A stretch of 64,000 nt of DNA from an uncultured Neomegalonema sp. (lineage in GTDB: Bacteria; Pseudomonadota; Alphaproteobacteria; Rhodobacterales; Rhodobacteraceae), in the NCBI GenBank assembly GCA_937911325.1, contig CALDSD010000100.1, positions 44,963 through 108,962 on the forward strand, written 5' to 3'. Of this stretch, positions 20,672-28,939 are shown piece after piece. Both the position numbers and the translations under genes were made by a program. Each line of letters starts with the position of its first letter. Within the stretch, counting starts at the first letter, position 1. The notes beneath the pieces were generated by a model that was not told where the DNA came from, made no database searches, and was given only the letters and a program-made list of their open reading frames with translations.

Positions 20672-20794
20672 TCAAGCGCCGTCGCAGAGCACGCAACAGG
20701 GTGATCGCCTGATTGCGGCGATCTCCTGCGCCAAGGTCCGGTTGCACCTTGCATGAGCCCGGGCCCTTGTCGCCAGCATACCGCGTTAGATGGC

Positions 20795-20816
20795 GGGCGG
20801 CGGCGTCGGGCCGCCC
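20795..20816. terminator. Small GC-rich hairpin between converging genes
   Basis: GGGCGGC (20795-20801) pairs with GCCGCCC (20810-20816) around 8 bases, between the OmpA-domain gene and the oppositely oriented flavoprotein gene. No T-run; a bidirectional terminator is a guess from position. Confidence 0.35.
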
Positions 20817-20822
20817 CTCTCC

Positions 20823-23237
20823 TCAACCGCGCAGGCGCGCGTTGCCAGGATCCAAAACTGGCTCGGACATGAGCGTCGCCTTGCGCCTTTGCCCGAACAG
20901 CAAGATCTCCAGTTGCGCGCCGGGTTTGGCTGCGCGGGGATCGATGAAAGCAAACGCAAGGCTCTGGCTGGAGTTCGGACCAAACCCGCCCGAGGAGACG
21001 GAACCGACCTTCGCGCCGTCCAGGAACACAGCTTCGCCCCCTAAGACATCGCTGTCGTCCGCATCGACCTTCAGATAGGCGATGACGGAAGTCTCGCCGG
21101 TTTCGGCGCGGCGCGCCACGGCGTCTCGCCCGACGAAGTCCTTGTCCAATTTAACGAAACGCATCTGATCCGTGTGCACCGGCGACGCGTCGTTCGCCAG
21201 CTCGTGGCCGCCGCGATAGGCCTTTTCCATCCGCATCATCTCAAGCGCCTTCGAGCCGAAGGGAACGACGCCATAAGGCTCCCCGGCCGACCACAGAGCA
21301 TCCCACAGAGCCGCAAGATCCGAGTTGCGGGCGTGAAGCTCCCAAGCCAACTCGCCGGTGAAGGACATGCGCAGAGCGATCACAGGTCGCCCCGCGACGT
21401 TGGTTTCGCGGGCTTGAAGCCAGGCAAACGCCTCATTGGTCAGCGCAGCGTCCGTGAGCTGGGAAAGCACCGCGCGGGAATTTGGGCCGGCGATGGTCAG
21501 GATGCCCCAGTCGTCCGACAGGTTTCGCAGCATGACGATTTCTGATCCGCGCTGGTGGATCGCGATCCAATCCCAGACGCGCCGCTCGGACGGACCGCCG
21601 GTGACAAACCAGAAGCGTTCATCGCCCAGCCGCGCCACGGTCGCTTCACCTTCGATCGTTCCCTGCTCATTGAGGAGGAGCGTCAAGCATGTCCCGCCGA
21701 TCTTTCGGGGCATGCGATTGGCGCAAACCCGATTGAGAAAGGCTTCTGCTTCGGGGCCGGAGATCTCGAACTTCGAGAACGCTGAAAAATCCCCCAGGCC
21801 GACAGAACGATGGACCGCTCTCGCCTCGGCGACAGCAGCCTCCCAGGCCGGGCCTCTCCGCCATGCCTTGGGCTCAGCGCCGTTCCATTCTGGCTGGCCG
21901 TAAACCCTGGGACGCTCCCATCCGCCGGCGTCCTCGTAGATCGCGCCAAGGGCTCGTGTGCGCTCATGCGCGCCCGAGACCCGGATGCCGCGCATGGTCT
22001 CGTATTGGTCCTGCGGATACGGCAGCGACAAACGCGTCATGTAGTTCTCGCGCGCGCGTTGATAGGCGTGCTCTTCATCCACCCAGACGCCAAAGCGCCT
22101 GGGATCAAAGCCGCGCATCGAGATGTCGGCGGTCCCATGGACGATCCACTGCGCCAAGGCGCGTCCAAGTCCGGGGCCCCAGGCGATGCCGACGGTGGCC
22201 CCGCAGGCCAGCCAGTAGTTCTTGAGCCCCGGCGCCGGGCCGACCAGGGGATGACCGTCCGGCGTGTAGGTGATGGCGCCGTTCACAATCCGCCGGATGC
22301 CGAGCTCGGTCAGGCTCGGATACCGCTCAAAGCACTTTTCCAACCACGGGGTGATCCGGTCATAGTCCGGCTCGAACAGCTCGTTCTCGCTCTCCCACGG
22401 GCAGCCGTCGCGCCATTTCGCGATGGCGTCGTGAGTGTCGTAGAGGCCGATGAGCGCGCCCCCCTGCTCGCGGCGGAGGTACCCAGTGAAATAGTCGTCG
22501 CGGGTGACCGGTATCTCGTGATCCATGGTCTGGAATGCCGGAACCGCCTCGGTCACGACGTAATGGTGCTGCATCGGCACGATGGGCAGATCGAGGCCGC
22601 TGAACGCGCCGATCCGCCTGGCGTGATAGCCGCCAGCGTTGACGACGTGCTCGCACAGAATCGACCCCTGCTCGGTCACGACGTCCCATTCCCCCGAAGA
22701 CGTCGCGCGAACGTCGGTTACGCGATTGCGACGGATCACTTTCGCGCCGGCCTGGCGCGCGCCGGACGCCATCGCCTGGCATGTTCCCGACGGGTCGACA
22801 TGTCCGTCGTCAGGCGTGTGAATGCCCCCGACGATCTGTGTCGTGTCATAGATCGGGTTGAGTTCGGCGATCTCTTCGGGCGTCAGCCAATGGCATTCCT
22901 GTCCACGGGCGATCACCGCATCACGGGTATGCATGAGCCAATCGCGATGCGTTGCCGTCGCCGCGACCCGCAACGAGCCGCAATTGTGCCAACTGACGCC
23001 TTGCGCGGTCTCGGCTTCGATCCGTTTGTAAAGATCGACGGCGTAGTCGTGACACACGCCCAGCGCATGTCCGGCGGTCATCCGGCTGACCAGCCCGGCG
23101 GCATGCCAGGTCGCGCCAGAGGTCAACTCGGCCTTCTCCACCAAAACGCAGTCGGTCCAACCTTCCTTGGCCAGATGGTAGAGAACCGCAGCGCCCATAT
23201 TGCCGCCGCCGATCACAACAACGCGCGCCGTATCCAT
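20823..23237 (-). CDS. Dimethylglycine/sarcosine dehydrogenase-like FAD protein with GcvT domain
   Basis: 804 residues, the two-part layout of dimethylglycine and sarcosine dehydrogenases. Residues ~5-375 are a DAO-type flavin domain (VVVIGGGNMGAAVLYHLA; SGATWHAAGL carries the histidine that binds FAD covalently in relatives). The remainder is FAO-M plus a GcvT aminomethyltransferase-like fold that passes the methyl group to tetrahydrofolate. It faces away from a Rieske oxygenase across 79 bases holding an operator-like site. Together they suggest stepwise demethylation of a betaine or methylated amine; the exact substrate is not visible. Confidence 0.9.
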   Translation of the reverse strand: MDTARVVVIGGGNMGAAVLYHLAKEGWTDCVLVEKAELTSGATWHAAGLVSRMTAGHALGVCHDYAVDLYKRIEAETAQGVSWHNCGSLRVAATATHRDWLMHTRDAVIARGQECHWLTPEEIAELNPIYDTTQIVGGIHTPDDGHVDPSGTCQAMASGARQAGAKVIRRNRVTDVRATSSGEWDVVTEQGSILCEHVVNAGGYHARRIGAFSGLDLPIVPMQHHYVVTEAVPAFQTMDHEIPVTRDDYFTGYLRREQGGALIGLYDTHDAIAKWRDGCPWESENELFEPDYDRITPWLEKCFERYPSLTELGIRRIVNGAITYTPDGHPLVGPAPGLKNYWLACGATVGIAWGPGLGRALAQWIVHGTADISMRGFDPRRFGVWVDEEHAYQRARENYMTRLSLPYPQDQYETMRGIRVSGAHERTRALGAIYEDAGGWERPRVYGQPEWNGAEPKAWRRGPAWEAAVAEARAVHRSVGLGDFSAFSKFEISGPEAEAFLNRVCANRMPRKIGGTCLTLLLNEQGTIEGEATVARLGDERFWFVTGGPSERRVWDWIAIHQRGSEIVMLRNLSDDWGILTIAGPNSRAVLSQLTDAALTNEAFAWLQARETNVAGRPVIALRMSFTGELAWELHARNSDLAALWDALWSAGEPYGVVPFGSKALEMMRMEKAYRGGHELANDASPVHTDQMRFVKLDKDFVGRDAVARRAETGETSVIAYLKVDADDSDVLGGEAVFLDGAKVGSVSSGGFGPNSSQSLAFAFIDPRAAKPGAQLEILLFGQRRKATLMSEPVLDPGNARLRG

Positions 23238-23300
23238 CTTCCAGACTCCATTTCAGTCTTGGCGAGTATCGCCGGCGAGAAAAAATTTAGAAGGATTTTT

Positions 23301-23311
23301 TTCCATAGGAA
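23301..23311. promoter_or_regulatory. Operator-like inverted repeat TTCCATAGGAA
   Basis: TTCC-ATA-GGAA, embedded in TTTTTTTCCATAGGAATAAT (23296-23315), immediately before the Rieske oxygenase ATG and inside the divergent promoter. A near copy sits at 25450-25460. Likely target of the XRE-cupin regulator encoded nearby (inference). Confidence 0.5.
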
Positions 23312-23316
23312 TAATA

Positions 23317-24534
23317 ATGGCCGAAACACCTGATTCGGAGGGCGCGATGGATGGCGCGATGACGTCGGAGTCTCCGCAAGAACGCATGCGGCGCATCTTG
23401 GGGCCGGACGGTTACGCCCAGCTGTTTCGGCCAATCGAGGAGGCGGCGGGCCTGCCGAACGCGGCCTACTGGTCTGAAGAATGGTTCCAGATGGAGCAGG
23501 AGCTGATATTCCGCCGCGCCTGGGTCTTTGGCGGCGCGCGGGCCGAGATCGCTGAACCGGGCGCCATGAAGCCGATCGAGATCGGCGGCGTGCCGATCAT
23601 TTTGGTCCATGGTCAGGACGGAGTGATCCGAGGTTTTCAGAACGTCTGCCGCCACCGCGGCATGCAGCTGGTGTCTCAACCCTGCAAAAAGGCGACAGTG
23701 ACCTGCCCCTACCATCTTTGGACTTACGGACTTGATGGGAAACTCCGGGCGCGGCCGCATTTCAACGGGCCCAACCAGTCAGACACGTTCCGCGACGGCG
23801 GCGGCGAGAAACTGAATCTCATCCCCATCCGGGTCGAAGAGTTCTTCGGCTGTCTCTTTGTGAACGTCTCTGGCGACGCAGAGCCACTCGATGTCTGGAT
23901 GGCGCCGGTTCTGGAACAGTTGGAAGGATACGATCTGTCGGCGATCCGCTGGGCCGGCAAGCTCGACTTCGAGATCGAGAGCAACTGGAAGCTGGTCTAC
24001 GAGAATTACATGGAGGGCTACCACGTCTTCGCCCTGCATCCGCGCCTTCTGAAATTCGCCCCGATGGATCTGCGATGGTCCGGCGAGTGGCGCGGCAACA
24101 CTTTCATCAATGGATACAGGTTCCCCGAAATTCAGGAGGGGCGCGGCGAAGGGCTGCCGCATTACCCCAACTTGTCTCAGGAGAACCGCATGAGAGGGCA
24201 ATGGTTCCTGACCATGCCGCACTTCGCGGTCGAGATTTTCCCCGATCAGTTCACGATCTTGGTCGCCTATCCAGAAGCGCCCGATCGCTGCCGCGAGGAG
24301 CTGCACGTCTTTCTGATCGGCGACGAGGCTGCGACCGGCGAGACGTACGCCAAAGAGCGCAACGCCGTCATCCAGATGTGGGATGATCTGAACAAGGAAG
24401 ACATATCGATCCTCAAAGGCATGCAGCAGGGGCGTCGCTGCACGGGCTATGACGGCGGTCGGCTGTCGCCGCATTGGGAGGGCCCGACCCTCGGCTACGC
24501 GCGCAAGGTGATCGAGATGATGCAAAAGGGGTAG
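23317..24534 (+). CDS. Rieske aromatic-ring-hydroxylating-type oxygenase, large subunit
   Basis: 405 residues. Rieske [2Fe-2S] ligands are CRHRG (C-x-H) and CPYH (C-x2-H) 15 residues on. The mononuclear iron site lies in ENYMEGYHVFALHP, the form seen in quaternary-amine oxygenases (glycine betaine, stachydrine, carnitine) rather than classic benzoate enzymes. ATG 23317 has AGGA 6 bases upstream; the upstream frame start at 23200 lies inside the opposite gene. A reductase partner is not in the window. With the divergent demethylase-type flavoprotein this suggests betaine-like catabolism. Confidence 0.88.
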   Translation: MAETPDSEGAMDGAMTSESPQERMRRILGPDGYAQLFRPIEEAAGLPNAAYWSEEWFQMEQELIFRRAWVFGGARAEIAEPGAMKPIEIGGVPIILVHGQDGVIRGFQNVCRHRGMQLVSQPCKKATVTCPYHLWTYGLDGKLRARPHFNGPNQSDTFRDGGGEKLNLIPIRVEEFFGCLFVNVSGDAEPLDVWMAPVLEQLEGYDLSAIRWAGKLDFEIESNWKLVYENYMEGYHVFALHPRLLKFAPMDLRWSGEWRGNTFINGYRFPEIQEGRGEGLPHYPNLSQENRMRGQWFLTMPHFAVEIFPDQFTILVAYPEAPDRCREELHVFLIGDEAATGETYAKERNAVIQMWDDLNKEDISILKGMQQGRRCTGYDGGRLSPHWEGPTLGYARKVIEMMQKG

Positions 24535-24552
24535 ACGGCGGCGCCGCGCCGA

Positions 24553-25176
24553 TCACCGCTGCTGCATGATGACGGGGCTGTTGGTCAGGATGATCCGCAG
24601 CTCGACCTCGCCACTGTTGAGATAGCGATGCGGCTTCTCGCCAGCGAAGCCGAAGCTGTCGCCCTCCTCCAGAACGAAGACATGCCCGTCGACTTCCAGC
24701 GTCAGCTGACCCGAGAGCACGTAACCAGCTTCCTCGCCTTCATGGGACAATGGGTTGTCGCCGGAATGCCCGCCCGGCGAGAACTGCATCATCGTCATAA
24801 CCAGTTGGCCATCGATCGACGGCGACAAAAGATAATCGACCTCGCCGAGATACTCGGTGCCGGAGAGCCGGGAATAATCGATCCGGCGCCGGAAGCTTTT
24901 TCGAACGACATAAGCGTCTTCCAGCGGATCATCGCTGGGTGATGTGGGGAATAGCCAGCCGATCTCTATCGACAGGGCTCGACTGATGCGCTGAAGCGCG
25001 TCAAGCGACGGCTGTTTCTGACCACGCTCAACCAGGCTCAGAAATCCCACGGACAGCGACGAGGCTTGGGCGAGATCGCTGAGCGTCATGTTCTGCGCTC
25101 GGCGCATCGCCCTGATTTCGGCGCCCACAGACTGGGTTTCCTTGCTGTCGTTCCGGATTTCCGGTTCCGCGGTCAT
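24553..25176 (-). CDS. XRE-family regulator with cupin domain
   Basis: 207 residues: helix-turn-helix (about 20-75, LSDLAQASSLSVGFLSLVERGQ) followed by a cupin sensor (about 125-200, EGEEAGYVLSGQLTLEV and GDSFGF...PHRY). PuuR-like architecture, usually controlling amine or amino-acid catabolism. ATG 25176 is preferred to TTG 25191 because a GAAG lies just upstream. It converges with the Rieske gene, 18 bases between stops; probable regulator of the flanking demethylation genes. Confidence 0.87.
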   Translation of the reverse strand: MTAEPEIRNDSKETQSVGAEIRAMRRAQNMTLSDLAQASSLSVGFLSLVERGQKQPSLDALQRISRALSIEIGWLFPTSPSDDPLEDAYVVRKSFRRRIDYSRLSGTEYLGEVDYLLSPSIDGQLVMTMMQFSPGGHSGDNPLSHEGEEAGYVLSGQLTLEVDGHVFVLEEGDSFGFAGEKPHRYLNSGEVELRIILTNSPVIMQQR

Positions 25177-25959
25177 CGTCTTCGAACTCAATTCATTCCA
25201 GTTTCAGCGCCCGGTCACGCATGTGCGCGCCCTCTTGAAACGCGCGCGGCGCAGTCTGAGAGCGCTTGCGCGTATCGAGCGCTTTCGCGTCGGCGGTTGT
25301 CCGGCGCTCAAGACTGTCCCGGCGATCGCCAAGCGCGCGGTGATCGCAAAGGGCGCGGCGATCCTGCGTCTCGTGACGACGACAGCGGTCACAGATGACG
25401 TGGACCAGATAACCTCGCATCCGCAGTCATTTTCCTGCATGCCTACTTATTCCAATGGAAAAAAAATTACATGAAAATTATTCCCACCTGACCGCACCGC
25501 TTGGCCGCGGCACAGAAAGTCGATCGATGAACCCTCCTCTCGCCATTCTGCTCATCCAGGCGGATATCGATCGCAGCATTGCGCGGCGGCGTGAGCTCAA
25601 CTTGCTCTGCGATGTGATTGGTCGGCCTGTCCCACAGTGTCGATCCGCTCCTGTGGATAACTTCAGAGCAGTTTGACATGGTGTCACACAACCTTAACGC
25701 AATTTATGTCTAACCCACCCGACAGGCTCTGGATAACACTTGGGATAGCCCGCAGATCTCGCCCGAAAGTCGGTCCGGAAAAGCTGAGGAACAACCGGAG
25801 CAGCCGGCGCCTTGGTCAGGCCTGCTTTGGGCTGCGCGTCAGTCTAAAACCCCTGATGGAAACGCATTTCCAGATGAACGATCGGCCTTCGCCGCTTCGA
25901 ATTCCTGGGATCGCTGTCTTTACGAGATCACGATCAGAGCGAAGCCGCGGGGACGAAGA
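25177..25959. other. Intergenic region with operator-like site and DnaA-box-like words
   Basis: 783 bases with no gene I can support. 25450-25460 is TTCCAATGGAA within TTATTCCAATGGAAAAAAAA, matching the site before the Rieske gene in the opposite sense. 25652-25660 is TGTGGATAA (complement of the DnaA box TTATCCACA), and a one-mismatch form TCTGGATAA follows at 25738-25746. The stretch around 25430-25490 is AT-rich against a GC-rich background. Confidence 0.5.
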
Positions 25960-26265
25960 CTACGGATCGCTCTTAACCTCAGACGGTTGCTCGAGCCATA
26001 AGCCAGCCTCATCATCCAGCTCGCCGATACAGGCCGCCGCAGACGCCATGGCGTCGCGAAGAGTCGGTGAGACGCCCTTCTCGCAGCCGCCGTCCTCGCG
26101 AGCGACCGCCCAACCAAACTCCCCTTGCTCGTTGAGCCTGTGAATCTCGATGCTGGTAACCGTCACGTGACGCCCTTCCAATTCTCTGCAATCTCGCCCA
26201 AGTCCGTCGACGCCAATCGCTGCACAGGGGGCCTCCCGAGCGCCATTGTCTAGATCAATCGTCAC
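25960..26265 (-). CDS. Hypothetical small protein
   Basis: Up to 101 residues; GTG start at 26265 is uncertain and an internal GTG about 33 codons in is possible. I do not recognise it. The second half (FGWAVAREDGG..., LRDAMASAAACIGEL) has host-like codon use with G/C in third positions and a predicted amphipathic helix, so it is probably real. No membrane segment or signal. Confidence 0.45.
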   Translation of the reverse strand: MTIDLDNGAREAPCAAIGVDGLGRDCRELEGRHVTVTSIEIHRLNEQGEFGWAVAREDGGCEKGVSPTLRDAMASAAACIGELDDEAGLWLEQPSEVKSDP

Positions 26266-26770
26266 GTTGGCGTTAACGGCGGTCTAGAACACTCTTATGA
26301 AGATCGCGTGCATAGCCCGTTTCAATACAACATTATTAAGCCGGGTCTGCCCATCCAAGTATCCCGCGCGCGAGTTTGCTGCGAAGCCCCGTCGCGCCAA
26401 GAGGGCGTGCAGCGGTCGGGTCTTCCTGATCGGAAGTTGGGATCTTGAACGCCGCTTCCGGGTTTCAGATTGAGCGCCCTGCTTGCGACGGGCGGCCAAC
26501 GTCCGCGGGGAGGCTCAGCCCTGGCGGCGCCTCGTCGAACTGAGCCGGAGCGCGAGCGGAGGCCGCATCGACGCGGCTCATCCATCTCAGCTTTCGGTCG
26601 CGGATGTCGTGCGGCATGGGTTTTTACTGTGTTGATCTCTAAGAACAGACAGAGCTTAACCATCATTCTAAGCAGAAACGCGCCCTTTTTCGGGCAATAA
26701 ACGCGTGAAGCCATTGATTGTTGGTCGAGGCTCGTGAAAACTCAGAATAAAGGTTTTTGGAGGGTCGTCG
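26266..26770. other. Intergenic region upstream of the kinase cluster
   Basis: 505 bases without a supported gene. It should hold the promoter of the 26.8-32.7 kb operon; an AT-richer patch near 26620-26700 is the likeliest place. A short GCCC-TTTTTC-GGGC hairpin lies near 26681-26695. No recognisable operator. Confidence 0.4.
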
Positions 26771-27292
26771 ATGGAGCCTGGAGTCGCGCCGGAATGGGTG
26801 CAGCAATTGTTCCCTTGGATGATTTGGGGAGCGGTGATCGTCGGCTTGATTTGGCTTGTACTTCTAACGCTCGATTACCTCAATCGCCGCGCTTACAACC
26901 TGACAATGGCCGATCGCGGCGGATCCGGGGGGGACCCAGGCTTTCTGAAAGTCGATAAAGACAAGCGCGATGCGGCGATCGCCGCTGGCGAGGATTTCGA
27001 CAAGAAGATTGAAGCGCGCGACGCGGCGGAGCGGGCGCCAGCTCCAAGCGCGGCGGCACAATACCTTCCGATCGCGAAGGTCGTCACGGCGGTTTTCGCC
27101 CTGTTGACGATGGTGACCGCGGTCTTGGGCTCGGTCGGGCGGATCGAATACTACGACGAAGCCGTCCGGAGGCTTTCGAGCTGGGAGAGGTTCTCGGAGA
27201 TCGTCAGCAATTACTGGCTCGGCTTTGTCGTCGTGCTCCTGCTGATCGCAATTCAAGTCTATCAATTCGTGCTGCAACTGCGCAGCGAATAG
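26771..27292 (+). CDS. Small membrane protein, first gene of the kinase/FHA/SPFH cluster
   Basis: 173 residues, not recognised. Three hydrophobic helices at about 12-36, 100-122 and 148-170; between the first two is a charged loop with Gly-rich (DRGGSGGDPG) and acidic/Lys parts. ATG 26771 has GGAGG 7 bases upstream. Only 69 bases separate it from the SPFH-like gene, so it is probably the membrane base of that complex. Likely inner membrane, with the ~60-residue charged loop on one face. Confidence 0.7.
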   Translation: MEPGVAPEWVQQLFPWMIWGAVIVGLIWLVLLTLDYLNRRAYNLTMADRGGSGGDPGFLKVDKDKRDAAIAAGEDFDKKIEARDAAERAPAPSAAAQYLPIAKVVTAVFALLTMVTAVLGSVGRIEYYDEAVRRLSSWERFSEIVSNYWLGFVVVLLLIAIQVYQFVLQLRSE

Positions 27293-27361
27293 AACATGTC
27301 CGCGCCGGCGCCTCAGCACAGCGCCAGAGCACAGATCGAACATCGACGGAGGAGACCCGAC

Positions 27362-28912
27362 ATGGCGTCCCAAAACATCACGCTGAGCGACGACGCCATC
27401 CTGTGCGAGTACGTTCAGATCGACGACATCAAAGGGTTCATGCAGCAGCGTCTGGGCGTCGGGCCCGATTTGATGGCGATGCTCATAAGGGACGGCGAGG
27501 TGGCGCATGTCGGACATGGCGCGCACATCGCGGTCGGCGGGTTCTGGCGCAGCATCAAGGACGCGATCGCCGGGACGCATGCGTTGCGGCTGCTCATCGC
27601 CGACCTCAAGCCATTCCCCGCGACCGGCGGCGTCATAGCCGTCACCAGAGACAACGTGCCGGTGCAGGGCGAGGTCACGCTTGAGCTTCAGGTCAATCCG
27701 GACAGTCCCGCCGGGGTTCTCGGGTTCGCCTCCGACAACGAGATCGTCACCAAAGACGAGATGTTCGAACGCCTCGCCCCGCATATCAACGAAAGGGTGC
27801 TCCAGGCGGTCGTGAAGAAGGTCGACGCGCTCGACCTGCGCGGCGATGTCGACGTGCAGAACAAGGTTCAGGCCGAAATCATGACCGAGGCTGAGCGCAT
27901 CTTCGGCGACATGGGACTTCTGGTGCGAGCCGTCAGCGTCACTTGGGGGTTCAACGAGGAGGAACTCGCGGAGATCCAGAAGCGCGCCGAAGTTCGAGAG
28001 CAAGAGATGCTCGACGCGAAGATGGAGAACTTCTCGCGCGAGATCGCCCGCACCGCCGCGGTCACCGAGCTTCGTCTGAAGACCGACGCCAACACCGAAG
28101 CGGTCAAGGCCGCCAGTGAAAGCGAACTCCGTCAGATGTTGCTGACCCAAGAGCTCGAGTTCGTCGACGCCAAGGAAACGGGCGCGCGCGCCGCGCGCAT
28201 GAAAGCGCTGCAGGGCGAGATCGACGAGATGAAAGTCGAGCAGCAGGCGAAGTTCGACCTGGCGCTGGGCGAGGCGAAAAATGATCTCGACCTCAAGCGC
28301 GTGCAGACGGAGATCGACAAACTCAACCGAGAAACCGACCGCTTGAACCGAGAGCAGGAAGCGGCGCTGAACAAGCTCGAAGAATTGACCAAGCTCGAGG
28401 TCGCGGCGAAAGCGCGCGAAGAGCAGATGGCGTCTCTCAAGGGGCTTCAGGATATCGATATCGAAGGCGAGGCCGCACGCGCCGACATCGTGAGCAAATC
28501 CGCCGACTCCGAACACGCGCGCGACGTGGACCGGCGCCGTCAGGAAGACGACACCAAACTCGCCGAACTGCGTTTGCAGCGTGAGATGACGCCAGATCAG
28601 CTCCTCGCCACACAGGCGGGCCTTTCTCCCGAGGTCGCGGCGGTTTTCGCCGAACGGGCGAAAGCCGAGAACCAGAGCGCGGCCGAGAAGATGGCCTTGA
28701 TGGAGCGTCTTGTGGAAAGCGGCGCCAAGACCGGCGAACAGGCGAAATACTTCTTCGAGCAGTTCAAGGAGGGCGTCATCGGCGTCGCTGCGGGCGCCGG
28801 CGGCGCAGAAGCGAAAGAAGACCCGGCGACGGTGATCTGTGAGCGATGCAGAACTGAAAACCCGGCCTCGTCGTCTTTCTGTCAGAGCTGCGGCGCGCCT
28901 CTGCGCACGTAA
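27362..28912 (+). CDS. SPFH/virion-core-like coiled-coil protein with C-terminal zinc ribbon
   Basis: 516 residues. Residues ~1-205 resemble an SPFH (band 7/YdjI-like) fold: an early beta-rich part, then VPVQGEVTLELQV and a FERLAPHINERVLQAVVKKV... helix with MTEAERIFGDMGLLVRAVSV. Residues ~205-420 are almost entirely charged helix (repeating Glu/Lys/Arg heptad-like pattern), a long coiled coil. The last 25 residues hold CERC and CQSC separated by ten residues, a zinc ribbon. ATG 27362 follows GGAGGA; the upstream ATG 27296 has no such site. Proteins of this kind scaffold membrane-linked assemblies; that role here is inferred. Confidence 0.7.
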   Translation: MASQNITLSDDAILCEYVQIDDIKGFMQQRLGVGPDLMAMLIRDGEVAHVGHGAHIAVGGFWRSIKDAIAGTHALRLLIADLKPFPATGGVIAVTRDNVPVQGEVTLELQVNPDSPAGVLGFASDNEIVTKDEMFERLAPHINERVLQAVVKKVDALDLRGDVDVQNKVQAEIMTEAERIFGDMGLLVRAVSVTWGFNEEELAEIQKRAEVREQEMLDAKMENFSREIARTAAVTELRLKTDANTEAVKAASESELRQMLLTQELEFVDAKETGARAARMKALQGEIDEMKVEQQAKFDLALGEAKNDLDLKRVQTEIDKLNRETDRLNREQEAALNKLEELTKLEVAAKAREEQMASLKGLQDIDIEGEAARADIVSKSADSEHARDVDRRRQEDDTKLAELRLQREMTPDQLLATQAGLSPEVAAVFAERAKAENQSAAEKMALMERLVESGAKTGEQAKYFFEQFKEGVIGVAAGAGGAEAKEDPATVICERCRTENPASSSFCQSCGAPLRT

Positions 28913-28939
28913 CATCAAGAAACGAGCGGCGCGCGCATC

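Noticed and set aside
21810..23333. 507-codon plus-strand open frame
   Set aside because: Shadow of the GcvT-type flavoprotein gene.
25204..25440. Minus-strand ORF just upstream of, and in frame with, the XRE-cupin gene
   Set aside because: Ends in a stop before the regulator and reads an Arg/Ala-rich sequence without domain features; not an N-terminal extension.
25640..25760. Possible replication origin
   Set aside because: Only two DnaA-like words, no clear AT-rich unwinding element and no origin-linked genes such as dnaA, parAB or hemE nearby.
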